A stretch of 64,000 bases of DNA from Psychrobacter cibarius (GTDB lineage Bacteria > Pseudomonadota > Gammaproteobacteria > Pseudomonadales > Moraxellaceae): NCBI RefSeq assembly GCF_016107535.1, contig NZ_JABASQ010000002.1, positions 1 to 64,000 of the forward strand. The letters run 5' to 3'. This document shows, piece by piece, positions 18,632 to 26,905 of the stretch. The notes under the pieces were generated by a model. The model was not told the DNA's origin, did no database searches, and worked only from the letters and a program-made list of their open reading frames with translations. Position numbers and translations under genes: made by a program. Every line of letters starts with the position of its first letter. The stretch's first letter is position 1.

Positions 18632-21600
18632 ATGATGACCATCGCCGGACAACCGTTTCTTACCGATTTTCAGACGCAGCAACTCATCAGTCAGTTTCAG
18701 CAAAAAACCGAGCTAAATGTCAGCCAAATCCATACCCAGCAAGTGTATGTGTTATCACGAGAACTAGAAGGTGATGAGCATAAAAAAGCGCTAGACTTAC
18801 TTGCTGTCGATAGTAGCACTGTCCTTGAAGCCCCAAAAAGCAATCAATTACAAGTCATCGTAGGTCCACGTTTTGGCACTATATCGCCATGGGCAAGTAA
18901 AGCGACCGATATCTTTAATAACTGTGAAATTGCGATCAATCGCGTCGAGCGTGTCGTTGTCTATACGCTGACCATCGATAGCAAGATCAGTGAAAAGCTG
19001 TCTACTGCCGCTGAGCAAGTATTGTTTGACCGTATGACGCAGAGCTTGGTCTATGACTTGAGCGATGTCAGTAAATTGTTCGACGATCAAGCGCCAGCAT
19101 CACTGAATCATATCGATGTCATCGGACAAGGTCGTACGGCACTAGAATTAGCCAACACCCAGTTTGGTTTTGCGCTATCTGTCGAAGATATTGATTATTT
19201 GATGAATGCGTATGTCAATGAGCTAAAGCGCAATCCAACGGACGTTGAGCTAATGATGTTTGCACAGGCCAACTCAGAGCATTGCCGTCATAAGATTTTC
19301 AACGCTGAGTGGACAGTCGATGGTGCTGTACAGCCAAAGTCATTGTTCCAAATGATTAAGAACACTTACAAAGCCAATCCACAAGGTATCTTGTCAGCGT
19401 ATAAAGACAATGCCGCGGTAATGGCAGGTTCTGAGGGTATGCGTTTTTATCCAATTCCTACCGACGCGATGGATGCCAATTCAATTCACCCTTATGACTT
19501 TCATCAAGAAGAAATCGACATTTTAATGAAGGTCGAAACCCATAACCATCCAACCGCGATTGCCCCTTATTCTGGTGCAGCGACGGGTGCTGGTGGCGAG
19601 ATTCGTGATGAAGGCGCGACTGGTCGTGGCGGTAAGCCAAAAGCAGGTCTGACAGGCTTCCATGTATCACACTTGCATATCCCAGAGCTCGCTGAGAAGT
19701 GGGAGCAGTCAGGTCAGTTGAGTACTCAGGCTTATGGCACGCCAGATCGTATGGCAACCAGTCTTGAGATTATGACTGAAGCGCCTCTCGGTTCAGCCAA
19801 CTTCTCAAACGAATTTGGTCGTCCAAACCTATGCGGTTATTTCCGTAGTTTTCAGCTTGATACCTCAGCGGCAAAAGACGGCAGCGAAATGCGCGGCTAT
19901 CATAAGCCAATCATGCTGGCAGGTGGTTATGGCAATATCAAACGCAACCTCATTGAAAAAAACACCATTCAGCAAGGTGATTTATTAATCGTCCTTGGTG
20001 GCCCTGCGATGCAGATTGGTCTAGGCGGTGGTGCAGCCTCTTCGGTTGATAGTGGTGACCTTGATGAAGGCTTGGATTTTGCCTCAGTTCAGCGCGATAA
20101 CGCTGAGATGGAGCGTCGTTGCCAAGAAGTTTTAGATCGCTGCTGGGCACTTGCTGGTAATGATGTCGATGCGAGTAACAATAGTAAAGATGGTAACCCT
20201 ATCGTGTCATTGCATGATGTGGGCGCGGGCGGTATCTCTAATGCAATGCCTGAACTGGTCAATGACCATGAGATGGGCGCGATACTAAATCTGCGTAAAA
20301 TACCATCGTTAGAAGCTGGCATGTCGCCAATGGCTATTTGGTCAAACGAAGCGCAAGAGCGTTATGTCCTCGCGATTCGTCCAGACAGCGAAGCCCAATT
20401 CGATGCGATCTGTGCGCGTGAGCGTTGCCCGTATGCCATCTTGGGAACAGCCACGGATGTCCGTCAGCTAGTTGTTAATGATACGCTGCTAGAAGACCAA
20501 CCTGTCGATATGCCGATGCAAGTATTGCTCGGTGGCACGCCGAAGATGAAGCGTAGCTTTGACCGTCATGACACCAGCTTACCTGCATTAGAGTTAGGTG
20601 AGGTCAATTTAGCTGAGTCAATCAAAGACGTGTTGCGTCACCCAACGGTCGCTAGCAAATCATTCTTGATCAGCATTGGTGACCGCTCTATCACGGGTAT
20701 GGTCGTGCGTGATCAGTATGTGGGTCGCTATCAAGTGCCTGTATCAGATTGTGCGGTGACAGCGTCAGGCTTGATTGCGCTCGATGGTCAGGTGATGAGC
20801 GGTGAAGCCATGAGTATTGGTGAACGTACGCCAGTTGCGCTCATCAGCCCACAAGCCTCAGCACGACTTGCCATTGGCGAAGCGATTACCAACATCGCTG
20901 GTGCGCGCATTGCTCAGTTGTCTGATATCACGATGTCAGCGAACTGGATGGCTGCCTGTGGTGATGATGCAGAAGATGCAGCATTGTTTGACGCTGTATA
21001 TACAGTCGGCGAAGAGCTATGCCCAGCATTGGGTATCGCGATTCCAGTTGGTAAAGACTCGCTATCGATGCGTGCCAACTGGACTGATAGCAGTGAAGAA
21101 GGCGAAACGGATAAATCAGTCGTATCACCAATGAGCTTGGTGATTACTGCCTTTGCTCCTGTCGTTGATGTGGCAAAAACGCTAACGCCTGAGCTAATCA
21201 ATGGCGACAGCGCGTTCTACCGTATCGACTTGTCTAAAGGTAAGCTACGTTTAGGCGGCTCAATCCTTGCGCAAACGCTTAGCCAATTGGGTAACGACTG
21301 CCCAGATTTGGCACAGCCAAGCGACTTGGTAGACTTCTTTAACTTTGTCCAAGCGGGCAACGCGCAAGGCGTCATCAGTGCCTATCACGATATCGGTGAT
21401 GGCGGTCTATTGGCAACTATCGCTGAGATGCAATTCACCAGCCGTCAGGGTATCAAGCTGTCATTAAATGATGATAACTTACTTGGTCAGCTGTTCAGTG
21501 AAGAGTTGGGTGCAGTTATCCAAGTATTGCCAGAAAACGTTGCGGCGCTCATGCAATTGGCAGAAGAATTTAACGTCAGCGATATGCTCAGCCTAGTTGG

Positions 21601-22642
21601 TCAAAGCTCGGAAGAAGACAGCTTAATTATCCAAACGCCTTTGCACATGGGTAATGAAACTCTAAGCTTTAGCCGTAGCGAATTACAACAAGAATGGAGT
21701 CAGGTCAGCTATCAAATCGCGCGTCGTCGTGACAATCCAGCTTGCGTACAGCAAGAATATGACTTGATTAGCGATGCTAGCCACCAAGGTCTTATCGCAG
21801 CGCCAAACTTTGACCTCAATCAAAAAGTCGAAGCACCCTACTTAAACAGCCGTGCTGATTCTGATAACAGCAAACCAAGAGTTGCTATCCTACGTGAGCA
21901 AGGCGTCAACGGTCAGACAGAAATGGCAGCAGGCTTTACTCAAGCAGGCTTTGAAGCGGTAGACGTACATATGAGCGACCTGCTAGAAGGTCGCATCAAT
22001 CTACGTGACTTCGATGGTTTGGTCGCTTGTGGTGGCTTTAGTTACGGTGATGTCCTTGGCGCAGGCTCTGGTTGGGCAAATTCTATCTTGTTCCATGACG
22101 AGCTACGCATGCAGTTTGTCCGCTTCTTTGCCCGTCCGGATACCTTCTCACTTGGTGTCTGTAACGGTTGTCAGATGATGGCGCAGTTAAAAGACCTCAT
22201 CCCCGGCGCGGAGAATTTCCCACGCTTTATCGCCAATAAGTCAGCTCGCTTTGAAGCGCGTACGGTCAACGTAAAAGTCGAGCGTACCAAGTCTATCTTG
22301 TTTAAAGGTATGCAAGACAGTATCTTACCAATCGCTGTTGCTCATGGTGAAGGTTATGCCACATTGAATACCACTGAAATTGATGGTATGGCAAAACACG
22401 GTCAGCTCGCCATGCGTTATGTCGATAGTCAAGGTCATCCAACTGAGACTTATCCGCTCAATCCAAACGGTTCGGTTGGCGGTGTCACGGGTCTGTGTAG
22501 CACTGACGGTCGCGTCACCCTTATGATGCCGCATCCTGAGCGTAACTTAAAAGCCTATAACCACAGCTGGAAACCAGAAGCGTGGGATGAGGACGGTGCG
22601 TGGATGCGTATGTTCCGCAATGCGCGTGCTTGGTTGAGATAG
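18632..22642 (+). CDS. purL: Phosphoribosylformylglycinamidine synthase, large single-chain form
   Basis: A 1336-residue enzyme of purine synthesis that converts FGAR, glutamine and ATP to FGAM. In order it has an N-terminal PurS-like part, a linker, two AIR-synthase-like ATP-grasp-related halves (the first with METHNHPTAIAPYSGAATGA, about residues 300-320), and a C-terminal class I glutamine amidotransferase. In the latter the nucleophile is the Cys of LGVCNGCQMM and the His/Glu pair is in MPHPERN. Its length fits the E. coli-type single protein rather than the split PurSQL form. No strong ribosome binding site is seen before the tandem ATGATG. It is monocistronic, ended by a terminator. Confidence 0.97.
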   Translation: MMTIAGQPFLTDFQTQQLISQFQQKTELNVSQIHTQQVYVLSRELEGDEHKKALDLLAVDSSTVLEAPKSNQLQVIVGPRFGTISPWASKATDIFNNCEIAINRVERVVVYTLTIDSKISEKLSTAAEQVLFDRMTQSLVYDLSDVSKLFDDQAPASLNHIDVIGQGRTALELANTQFGFALSVEDIDYLMNAYVNELKRNPTDVELMMFAQANSEHCRHKIFNAEWTVDGAVQPKSLFQMIKNTYKANPQGILSAYKDNAAVMAGSEGMRFYPIPTDAMDANSIHPYDFHQEEIDILMKVETHNHPTAIAPYSGAATGAGGEIRDEGATGRGGKPKAGLTGFHVSHLHIPELAEKWEQSGQLSTQAYGTPDRMATSLEIMTEAPLGSANFSNEFGRPNLCGYFRSFQLDTSAAKDGSEMRGYHKPIMLAGGYGNIKRNLIEKNTIQQGDLLIVLGGPAMQIGLGGGAASSVDSGDLDEGLDFASVQRDNAEMERRCQEVLDRCWALAGNDVDASNNSKDGNPIVSLHDVGAGGISNAMPELVNDHEMGAILNLRKIPSLEAGMSPMAIWSNEAQERYVLAIRPDSEAQFDAICARERCPYAILGTATDVRQLVVNDTLLEDQPVDMPMQVLLGGTPKMKRSFDRHDTSLPALELGEVNLAESIKDVLRHPTVASKSFLISIGDRSITGMVVRDQYVGRYQVPVSDCAVTASGLIALDGQVMSGEAMSIGERTPVALISPQASARLAIGEAITNIAGARIAQLSDITMSANWMAACGDDAEDAALFDAVYTVGEELCPALGIAIPVGKDSLSMRANWTDSSEEGETDKSVVSPMSLVITAFAPVVDVAKTLTPELINGDSAFYRIDLSKGKLRLGGSILAQTLSQLGNDCPDLAQPSDLVDFFNFVQAGNAQGVISAYHDIGDGGLLATIAEMQFTSRQGIKLSLNDDNLLGQLFSEELGAVIQVLPENVAALMQLAEEFNVSDMLSLVGQSSEEDSLIIQTPLHMGNETLSFSRSELQQEWSQVSYQIARRRDNPACVQQEYDLISDASHQGLIAAPNFDLNQKVEAPYLNSRADSDNSKPRVAILREQGVNGQTEMAAGFTQAGFEAVDVHMSDLLEGRINLRDFDGLVACGGFSYGDVLGAGSGWANSILFHDELRMQFVRFFARPDTFSLGVCNGCQMMAQLKDLIPGAENFPRFIANKSARFEARTVNVKVERTKSILFKGMQDSILPIAVAHGEGYATLNTTEIDGMAKHGQLAMRYVDSQGHPTETYPLNPNGSVGGVTGLCSTDGRVTLMMPHPERNLKAYNHSWKPEAWDEDGAWMRMFRNARAWLR

Positions 22643-22667
22643 GCTGGTTTGAGTTGTTTTAGATAAT

Positions 22668-22698
22668 AAAAAAGGTGGGCTTAAAGCTCACCTTTTTT
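22668..22698 (+). terminator. Intrinsic terminator of purL
   Basis: AAAAAAGGTGGGC and GCTCACCTTTTTT form a stem (one G-U) around TTAAA. It marks the left edge of the AT-rich defence-like island. Confidence 0.88.
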
Positions 22699-22894
22699 GT
22701 GTTTCCATTCAGAATGTATAGTCAAACCTAACAAACATTAAGAACTAAAAACTGAGTTTTAGCCTCGTAACCTTGAAGTAGTTATAAAATTTATGTGAAT
22801 CGAATATAATTATCTTTGGACCACTGCTTTTACCGATACTCTCTTAGCGAAACATGATATTGATTTTGCTAATAAATACTTAACCTTAACTAAG

Positions 22895-22922
22895 TTATGA
22901 TACATTGGTACAACATTATACT
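22895..22922 (+). promoter_or_regulatory. Possible sigma-70 promoter of the TIR-SLATT operon
   Basis: TATACT at 22917-22922 is a near-consensus -10 box; TTATGA at 22895-22900, 16 bp upstream, is a weak -35. The ATG of the first gene follows at 22947 with AGGGA as ribosome binding site. Prediction by eye only. Confidence 0.35.
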
Positions 22923-22946
22923 AACCAATAATACAGGGATTTTTTT

Positions 22947-23420
22947 ATGGGATTACCTCGTGCATTCGTTGGATTTAGCTCAACTGATATTCATTATTTT
23001 AGATTAATGAAAGCTTGGAAAGCTAATACAAGATTTGACTTTAATTTTGCAGATTTTCAGATTGAAAAGGCAATCAACTCTGAAAATGAAGAGTATATTA
23101 AGAGCTTAATTAGAAAAAGAATAAATATGTCCGGCACATTCATATCTTTAATAGGTGCAGATACCAAAAATAAGCATAAGTTTGTAAGGTGGGAAATGGA
23201 AGTTGCTTTAGAGAAAAAATGTAGAATTATTGGTGTTAACCTAAATGGTAGCAGAGTTTTCGATGATTTACTATGCCCTCCAATTCTAAAAGATAAAGGA
23301 GCTATATTTTTACCTTTCTCTCCTACCATTATCGCATATGCACTCGAAAACTTTCAGAAAGAAGAAAAAAGTAACTGGTATTATGGAGATAGCGTATATA
23401 AAGAATTAGGTTATGAGTGA
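22947..23420 (+). CDS. TIR-like (DUF1863 / ThsB-type) protein
   Basis: A 157-residue protein consisting of one flavodoxin-like TIR domain. The N-terminal strand RAFVGFSSTD and helix DIHYFRLMKAWK are followed by FNFADFQIEKAINSENEEYI and by a conserved FISLIGADTKNKHKFVRWEM. The last resembles the WE-containing strand-helix in TIR NADases, with Trp82-Glu83 the candidate catalytic position, and then CRIIGVNL. The family (MTH538/ThsB TIR-like) includes the Thoeris sensor, which on phage infection converts NAD+ to a signalling nucleotide. Here it heads an operon with membrane proteins rather than a SIR2-SLOG ThsA. AT-rich codon use differs sharply from flanking purL and tdh. Its last 8 bases overlap the next gene, indicating translational coupling. 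Confidence 0.75.
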   Translation: MGLPRAFVGFSSTDIHYFRLMKAWKANTRFDFNFADFQIEKAINSENEEYIKSLIRKRINMSGTFISLIGADTKNKHKFVRWEMEVALEKKCRIIGVNLNGSRVFDDLLCPPILKDKGAIFLPFSPTIIAYALENFQKEEKSNWYYGDSVYKELGYE

Positions 23421-24312
23421 ATCTTTTGAAGATAAGGATTTCCCTAGTATTTTTAATATGGCAGATAAATGCTCTATTGACAGTCAAAAGGAATATCTAA
23501 AAAAAATTAAATTGAATGCTTTTTTAGGTACAGTTTCCATAGGGTTGGCTCTTTTTACTGATACTTCTAGAATATCTTTAGCATTATTAATTATATCATT
23601 AATATTTTGTGTTATTTCAATGTGGTCATTAGTATCTGAACAAAAGGAGAAAGCATGGTATAAGAGCAGAGCGCTAGCTGAATCGGTGAAATCTCTTACT
23701 TGGAAATATATAATTGGGGGAGAGCCTTTCATACACAGTCTTGATATGGATAAGGTTAATAAAGACTTTATTATTAAAATTAAAGGACTAAGAGAAGAAC
23801 ATAAATCAATTTTCCGAGATATGATAATAAGCGATGATAGCTTATCGATAATAACTGAAAAGATGAAAAAAATTAGAATTTTGTCAGATAAGCAGAGAGC
23901 AGAATACTATTTGAAAGAAAGAATAAGATCTCAAAAAGAATGGTATATTAAAAAATCTAAATATAATGGTCAAAGAAGTAAATTTTGGAGTCGTACAATA
24001 GTGTTATTATTAGTATGCGCATTAGTTTTCGCTGTTCTAAAAGCTATATTTCCTGAATATAAATATTATCCCATAGAACTATGCATATTTCTGTCAACAT
24101 GCTCTTTTACATGGCTACAGACTAAAAAGTTTAATGAACTCAATGCTGCATATAATTTAACAGCTCATGAAATTGCTGATATAGAAATTGAGATGATTAG
24201 AATTATTGATAATAATGTATTTGAAAATTATCCAGAGTTTATATCTGATTGTGAAACTGCATTCTCAAGAGAACATACTCAATGGCTTGCTAGAAGAGAT
24301 TCTTTGAGTTAG
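23413..24312 (+). CDS. Double SLATT-like (DUF4231-type) membrane protein, predicted effector
   Basis: A 299-residue protein with two similar modules. Each has a hairpin of two transmembrane helices followed by a long charged helical part. Helices lie at about residues 33-50 and 54-75, and again at 195-213 and 220-238. The C-terminal module ends with LNAAYNLTAHEIADIEIEMIR, a pattern typical of SLATT proteins. SLATT domains were defined by comparative genomics as two-helix, probably pore-forming effectors linked to nucleotide-signal (SMODS, SLOG) and TIR defence operons. Paired SLATT_3 plus SLATT_1 modules in one chain are known. The overlap with the TIR gene argues for joint function. Assignment is by pattern; an unrelated 4TM protein is possible. 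Confidence 0.7.
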   Translation: MSESFEDKDFPSIFNMADKCSIDSQKEYLKKIKLNAFLGTVSIGLALFTDTSRISLALLIISLIFCVISMWSLVSEQKEKAWYKSRALAESVKSLTWKYIIGGEPFIHSLDMDKVNKDFIIKIKGLREEHKSIFRDMIISDDSLSIITEKMKKIRILSDKQRAEYYLKERIRSQKEWYIKKSKYNGQRSKFWSRTIVLLLVCALVFAVLKAIFPEYKYYPIELCIFLSTCSFTWLQTKKFNELNAAYNLTAHEIADIEIEMIRIIDNNVFENYPEFISDCETAFSREHTQWLARRDSLS

Positions 24313-24374
24313 CTCTATAAAATAATTGTTAGTTGTTTTATTAAATCAGAAAATATTGCTCTATAGGGTTAAAT

Positions 24375-25439
24375 ATGTTTACATTTTTCATGGTTTTTGC
24401 TGTTTACCGTGGGAGTATGTATTATCTTGAAAAATACGCAGGTCGACAAAATCCTTCATGGGGGCTGAGTTTTTCTTTATTTAGCTTTGTAACACTATTT
24501 GTTCTAACTATTTTTATTATGGCACCATTCAAAAAATGTAGAATAGATGTTACAAGTTGTAATATTTTTATAATTTTAGCTCACTTTTTAAACGCTATTA
24601 TAATAATTGCTATTGCACTAAAAGTTAGTAAGAAAATAAAAAAAATAGACATTAGAAGCCGAGAAAAAGTAACATGGATCAACTTCAAGTGGTCAACAAT
24701 TGGATTTTTACTGCTTCTATCAGTATGGCCATTATTTATTTATTATAAAACTGAAATCAAAAGTTTATGGATCTTAGGGCTTATTCCAATACTAGCCGTT
24801 AGAGGTCTAAATATGCATCGGCGATCTTTGTCTTCTATTGAAAAAATTGAAAGTATCAATATTGAGGATGAAAAATATATTATTTTTTTGAGAGATTTTA
24901 AGATTGATAAAATTAAAGCAAGACCTAAAAATGTAAAATTAAATTTTTTTGATTCAGTATTGGGAATTAATGTTGAGCAATACTTAGAAAAATACTTACC
25001 AAAACATATTGTCTTTATTGCTTTAGGTAGCCCTAATGACTACATACCAACACTTGGTGCAAAAAAAATATATTTATCTGATAAGGAATGGAAGGATTAC
25101 GCAGCTAATTATATACAGAATGCAACTCTAATAGTTATTTTAGAAGGTATTTCTGAAGGTCTTCAATGGGAGTTGAGTTATATTAGAGAAAATATCTCAC
25201 CAAACCAAGTCAAAATTATTTCTTTACCTAAAGAATTTAAAAAATACAGCTTACTTACTGGAAAACAGAAAAAACAAGTATTTAAAAGATTTTTAGCCAA
25301 ATATAATTATGTGGTTGAAAATGAAATTGAAGAAGGTAAACTAATATCTTTCGATAAAAACTGGAAAGCAGATAAATACGAAAGTTATGAAAAAATATTA
25401 AATTATTTGCCTTTATATGATGCTGTTGAGAAAAAGTGA
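24375..25439 (+). CDS. Membrane protein with C-terminal Rossmann/TIR-like domain, third gene of the island
   Basis: A 354-residue protein whose N-terminal 145 residues contain four clear hydrophobic helices (about 30-51, 62-84, 106-124, 130-145) and a weaker one at the very start. The rest is cytoplasmic. From about residue 168 it shows alternating strands and helices: YIIFLRDF, then a helix NVEQYLEKYL, HIVFIALGSPNDYIPTLGA, KIYLSDKEWKDYAANYI, ATLIVILEG and GLQWELSYI. The W-E-L near residues 260-262 is placed like the catalytic glutamate strand-helix of TIR domains. I do not recognise a named family. It may be a membrane-bound second TIR-like sensor or effector. It is 62 bp after the SLATT gene, with AGGG before the ATG. 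Confidence 0.65.
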   Translation: MFTFFMVFAVYRGSMYYLEKYAGRQNPSWGLSFSLFSFVTLFVLTIFIMAPFKKCRIDVTSCNIFIILAHFLNAIIIIAIALKVSKKIKKIDIRSREKVTWINFKWSTIGFLLLLSVWPLFIYYKTEIKSLWILGLIPILAVRGLNMHRRSLSSIEKIESINIEDEKYIIFLRDFKIDKIKARPKNVKLNFFDSVLGINVEQYLEKYLPKHIVFIALGSPNDYIPTLGAKKIYLSDKEWKDYAANYIQNATLIVILEGISEGLQWELSYIRENISPNQVKIISLPKEFKKYSLLTGKQKKQVFKRFLAKYNYVVENEIEEGKLISFDKNWKADKYESYEKILNYLPLYDAVEKK

Positions 25440-25522
25440 ACAAGTATAATATTTCAGTTTAAGATGTTATCTAACTGTATACAAACTAATATTCTTAAGT
25501 TTTACATCATTTAACCAACATT

Positions 25523-25702
25523 CTAAATAAAAACTTTAACCTTTTTTTTAGATTTATACATCGATTCACGCATCTTAGCACTTTCCTTTAACACGCAAGC
25601 ATCATAAGCAGAAAGAGGCTCAGGTTCTTGCTCCTTTTCCTGTGCTTGCTTGGCTTTTTCTTATAGATAATTTTGCAGGTTATCTTGCTCAGAGTTACTC
25701 AT
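25523..25702 (-). pseudogene. Small broken frame with one internal stop
   Basis: Reading the minus strand from ATG at 25702 gives MSNSEQDNLQNYL, a TAA stop at codon 14, then an in-frame Lys/Glu-rich stretch (EKAKQAQEKEQEPEPLSAYD onwards) to a stop at 25523. It looks like a small charged protein inactivated by a single nonsense change, or two chance frames. It lies between the defence-like island and tdh and may be debris of the island boundary. There is no ribosome binding site strong enough to be decisive. Confidence 0.35.
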
Positions 25703-25732
25703 CCTTTATCTTTTTCATCACTTTTTAACCTC

Positions 25733-25764
25733 AAAAAAAACGGCACTGAAACCAGCGCCGTTTT
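25733..25764 (-). terminator. Intrinsic terminator of the kbl-tdh transcript
   Basis: On the minus strand CGGCGCTG pairs with CAGTGCCG (one mismatch), flanked by AAAA and an eight-T run (plus-strand A-run at 25733-25740). Confidence 0.8.
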
Positions 25765-25821
25765 ATGAGTCATAACAGGGTAAAAGCTAACCACGACTTA
25801 TCAAATGCTGAATCGCCAAAA

Positions 25822-26847
25822 TTAATCCCAGCTTAAAATTACCTTACCGCATTGCCCACTTTCCATGATATCAAAGCCTTCTTGAAAATCATCGATATGC
25901 ATGCGATGGGTAATGATTGGCGTCAAATCAATACCGCTAATCAGCATTTGCTCCATCTGATACCACGTCTCCCACATCTCGCGCCCATAAATACCTTTTA
26001 GGGTTAACGCCTTGAAGATAATCTTGCTCCAATCCACCGTGGTAGTGTTAGGTAAAATGCCCAAGAGCGCAATTTTAGAGCCGTTATACATATTACTAAT
26101 CATCGAATCAAAGGCCTGAGGCGAGCCTGACATCTCAAGCCCAATGTCAAATCCGTGCATTTTTAACGTATCGATAGCGCCTTCGATGGTTTCACCTTTG
26201 GCTGGGTTGATGGTCATCGTCGCGCCCATTTTTTTGGCAAGCTCCAGACGATAATCACTGATATCGCTGACCACGATATTACGTGCCCCTGCGAAGCGGC
26301 AAATCGCTGTTGCCATGGAACCAATCAGACCTGCACCCGTAATCAGTACATCCTCACCAAGGACAGGAAACGAAAGGGCAGTATGCGTGGCATTGCCAAA
26401 GGGGTCCATAATGGCTGCCATCTCATCGCTGATACGCTCATCGAGTTTGATGACATTATCGGCAGGTATCACCAAATATTCGGCAAATGCGCCATCGCGA
26501 TCAACGCCCACGCCGATGGTGTTTTCGCACACATGTAGCTTACCACGGCGACAGTTACGGCAATGCCCGCAAGCGATATGTCCTTCGCCAGTGACTCGAT
26601 CACCCACTTCGAAATGCTTTACGCCATCGCCCATCTCACTAATGATACCGACGTATTCATGTCCGATGATCATAGGTGTCTTGATGGTTCTTTCTGACCA
26701 CTCATCCCACTTATAAATGTGCAAATCCGTACCACAAATGGCGGTTTTTTTAATTTTAATTTTAACGTCATTGATGCCAACCGTAGGTTCTGGCATGTCT
26801 TGCATCCAGATGCCTTTTTTGGCATGGGCTTTAACCAGTGCTTTCAT
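25822..26847 (-). CDS. tdh: L-threonine 3-dehydrogenase
   Basis: A 341-residue zinc-dependent medium-chain dehydrogenase that oxidises L-threonine to 2-amino-3-oxobutyrate with NAD+. The catalytic zinc ligands are in ICGTDLHIY and GHEYVG, the structural zinc cysteines in [15 protein letters not shown], and the NAD-binding loop is [11 protein letters not shown]. The length equals E. coli Tdh. It follows kbl with a 58-bp gap on the same strand, the standard kbl-tdh pair that breaks threonine down to glycine and acetyl-CoA. AGAG precedes the ATG. Confidence 0.97.
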   Translation of the reverse strand: MKALVKAHAKKGIWMQDMPEPTVGINDVKIKIKKTAICGTDLHIYKWDEWSERTIKTPMIIGHEYVGIISEMGDGVKHFEVGDRVTGEGHIACGHCRNCRRGKLHVCENTIGVGVDRDGAFAEYLVIPADNVIKLDERISDEMAAIMDPFGNATHTALSFPVLGEDVLITGAGLIGSMATAICRFAGARNIVVSDISDYRLELAKKMGATMTINPAKGETIEGAIDTLKMHGFDIGLEMSGSPQAFDSMISNMYNGSKIALLGILPNTTTVDWSKIIFKALTLKGIYGREMWETWYQMEQMLISGIDLTPIITHRMHIDDFQEGFDIMESGQCGKVILSWD

Positions 26848-26905
26848 ACTTTTCTCTTATTTAGCTGCATTTTATGGTTGAATTTAGATCAATACCGAAC
26901 GACGC

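Noticed and set aside
22947-25439. Calling the island a Thoeris system
   Set aside because: Only the ThsB-like TIR fits; there is no SIR2-SLOG or other recognisable ThsA effector, and the two membrane proteins do not match known ThsA types that I can verify.
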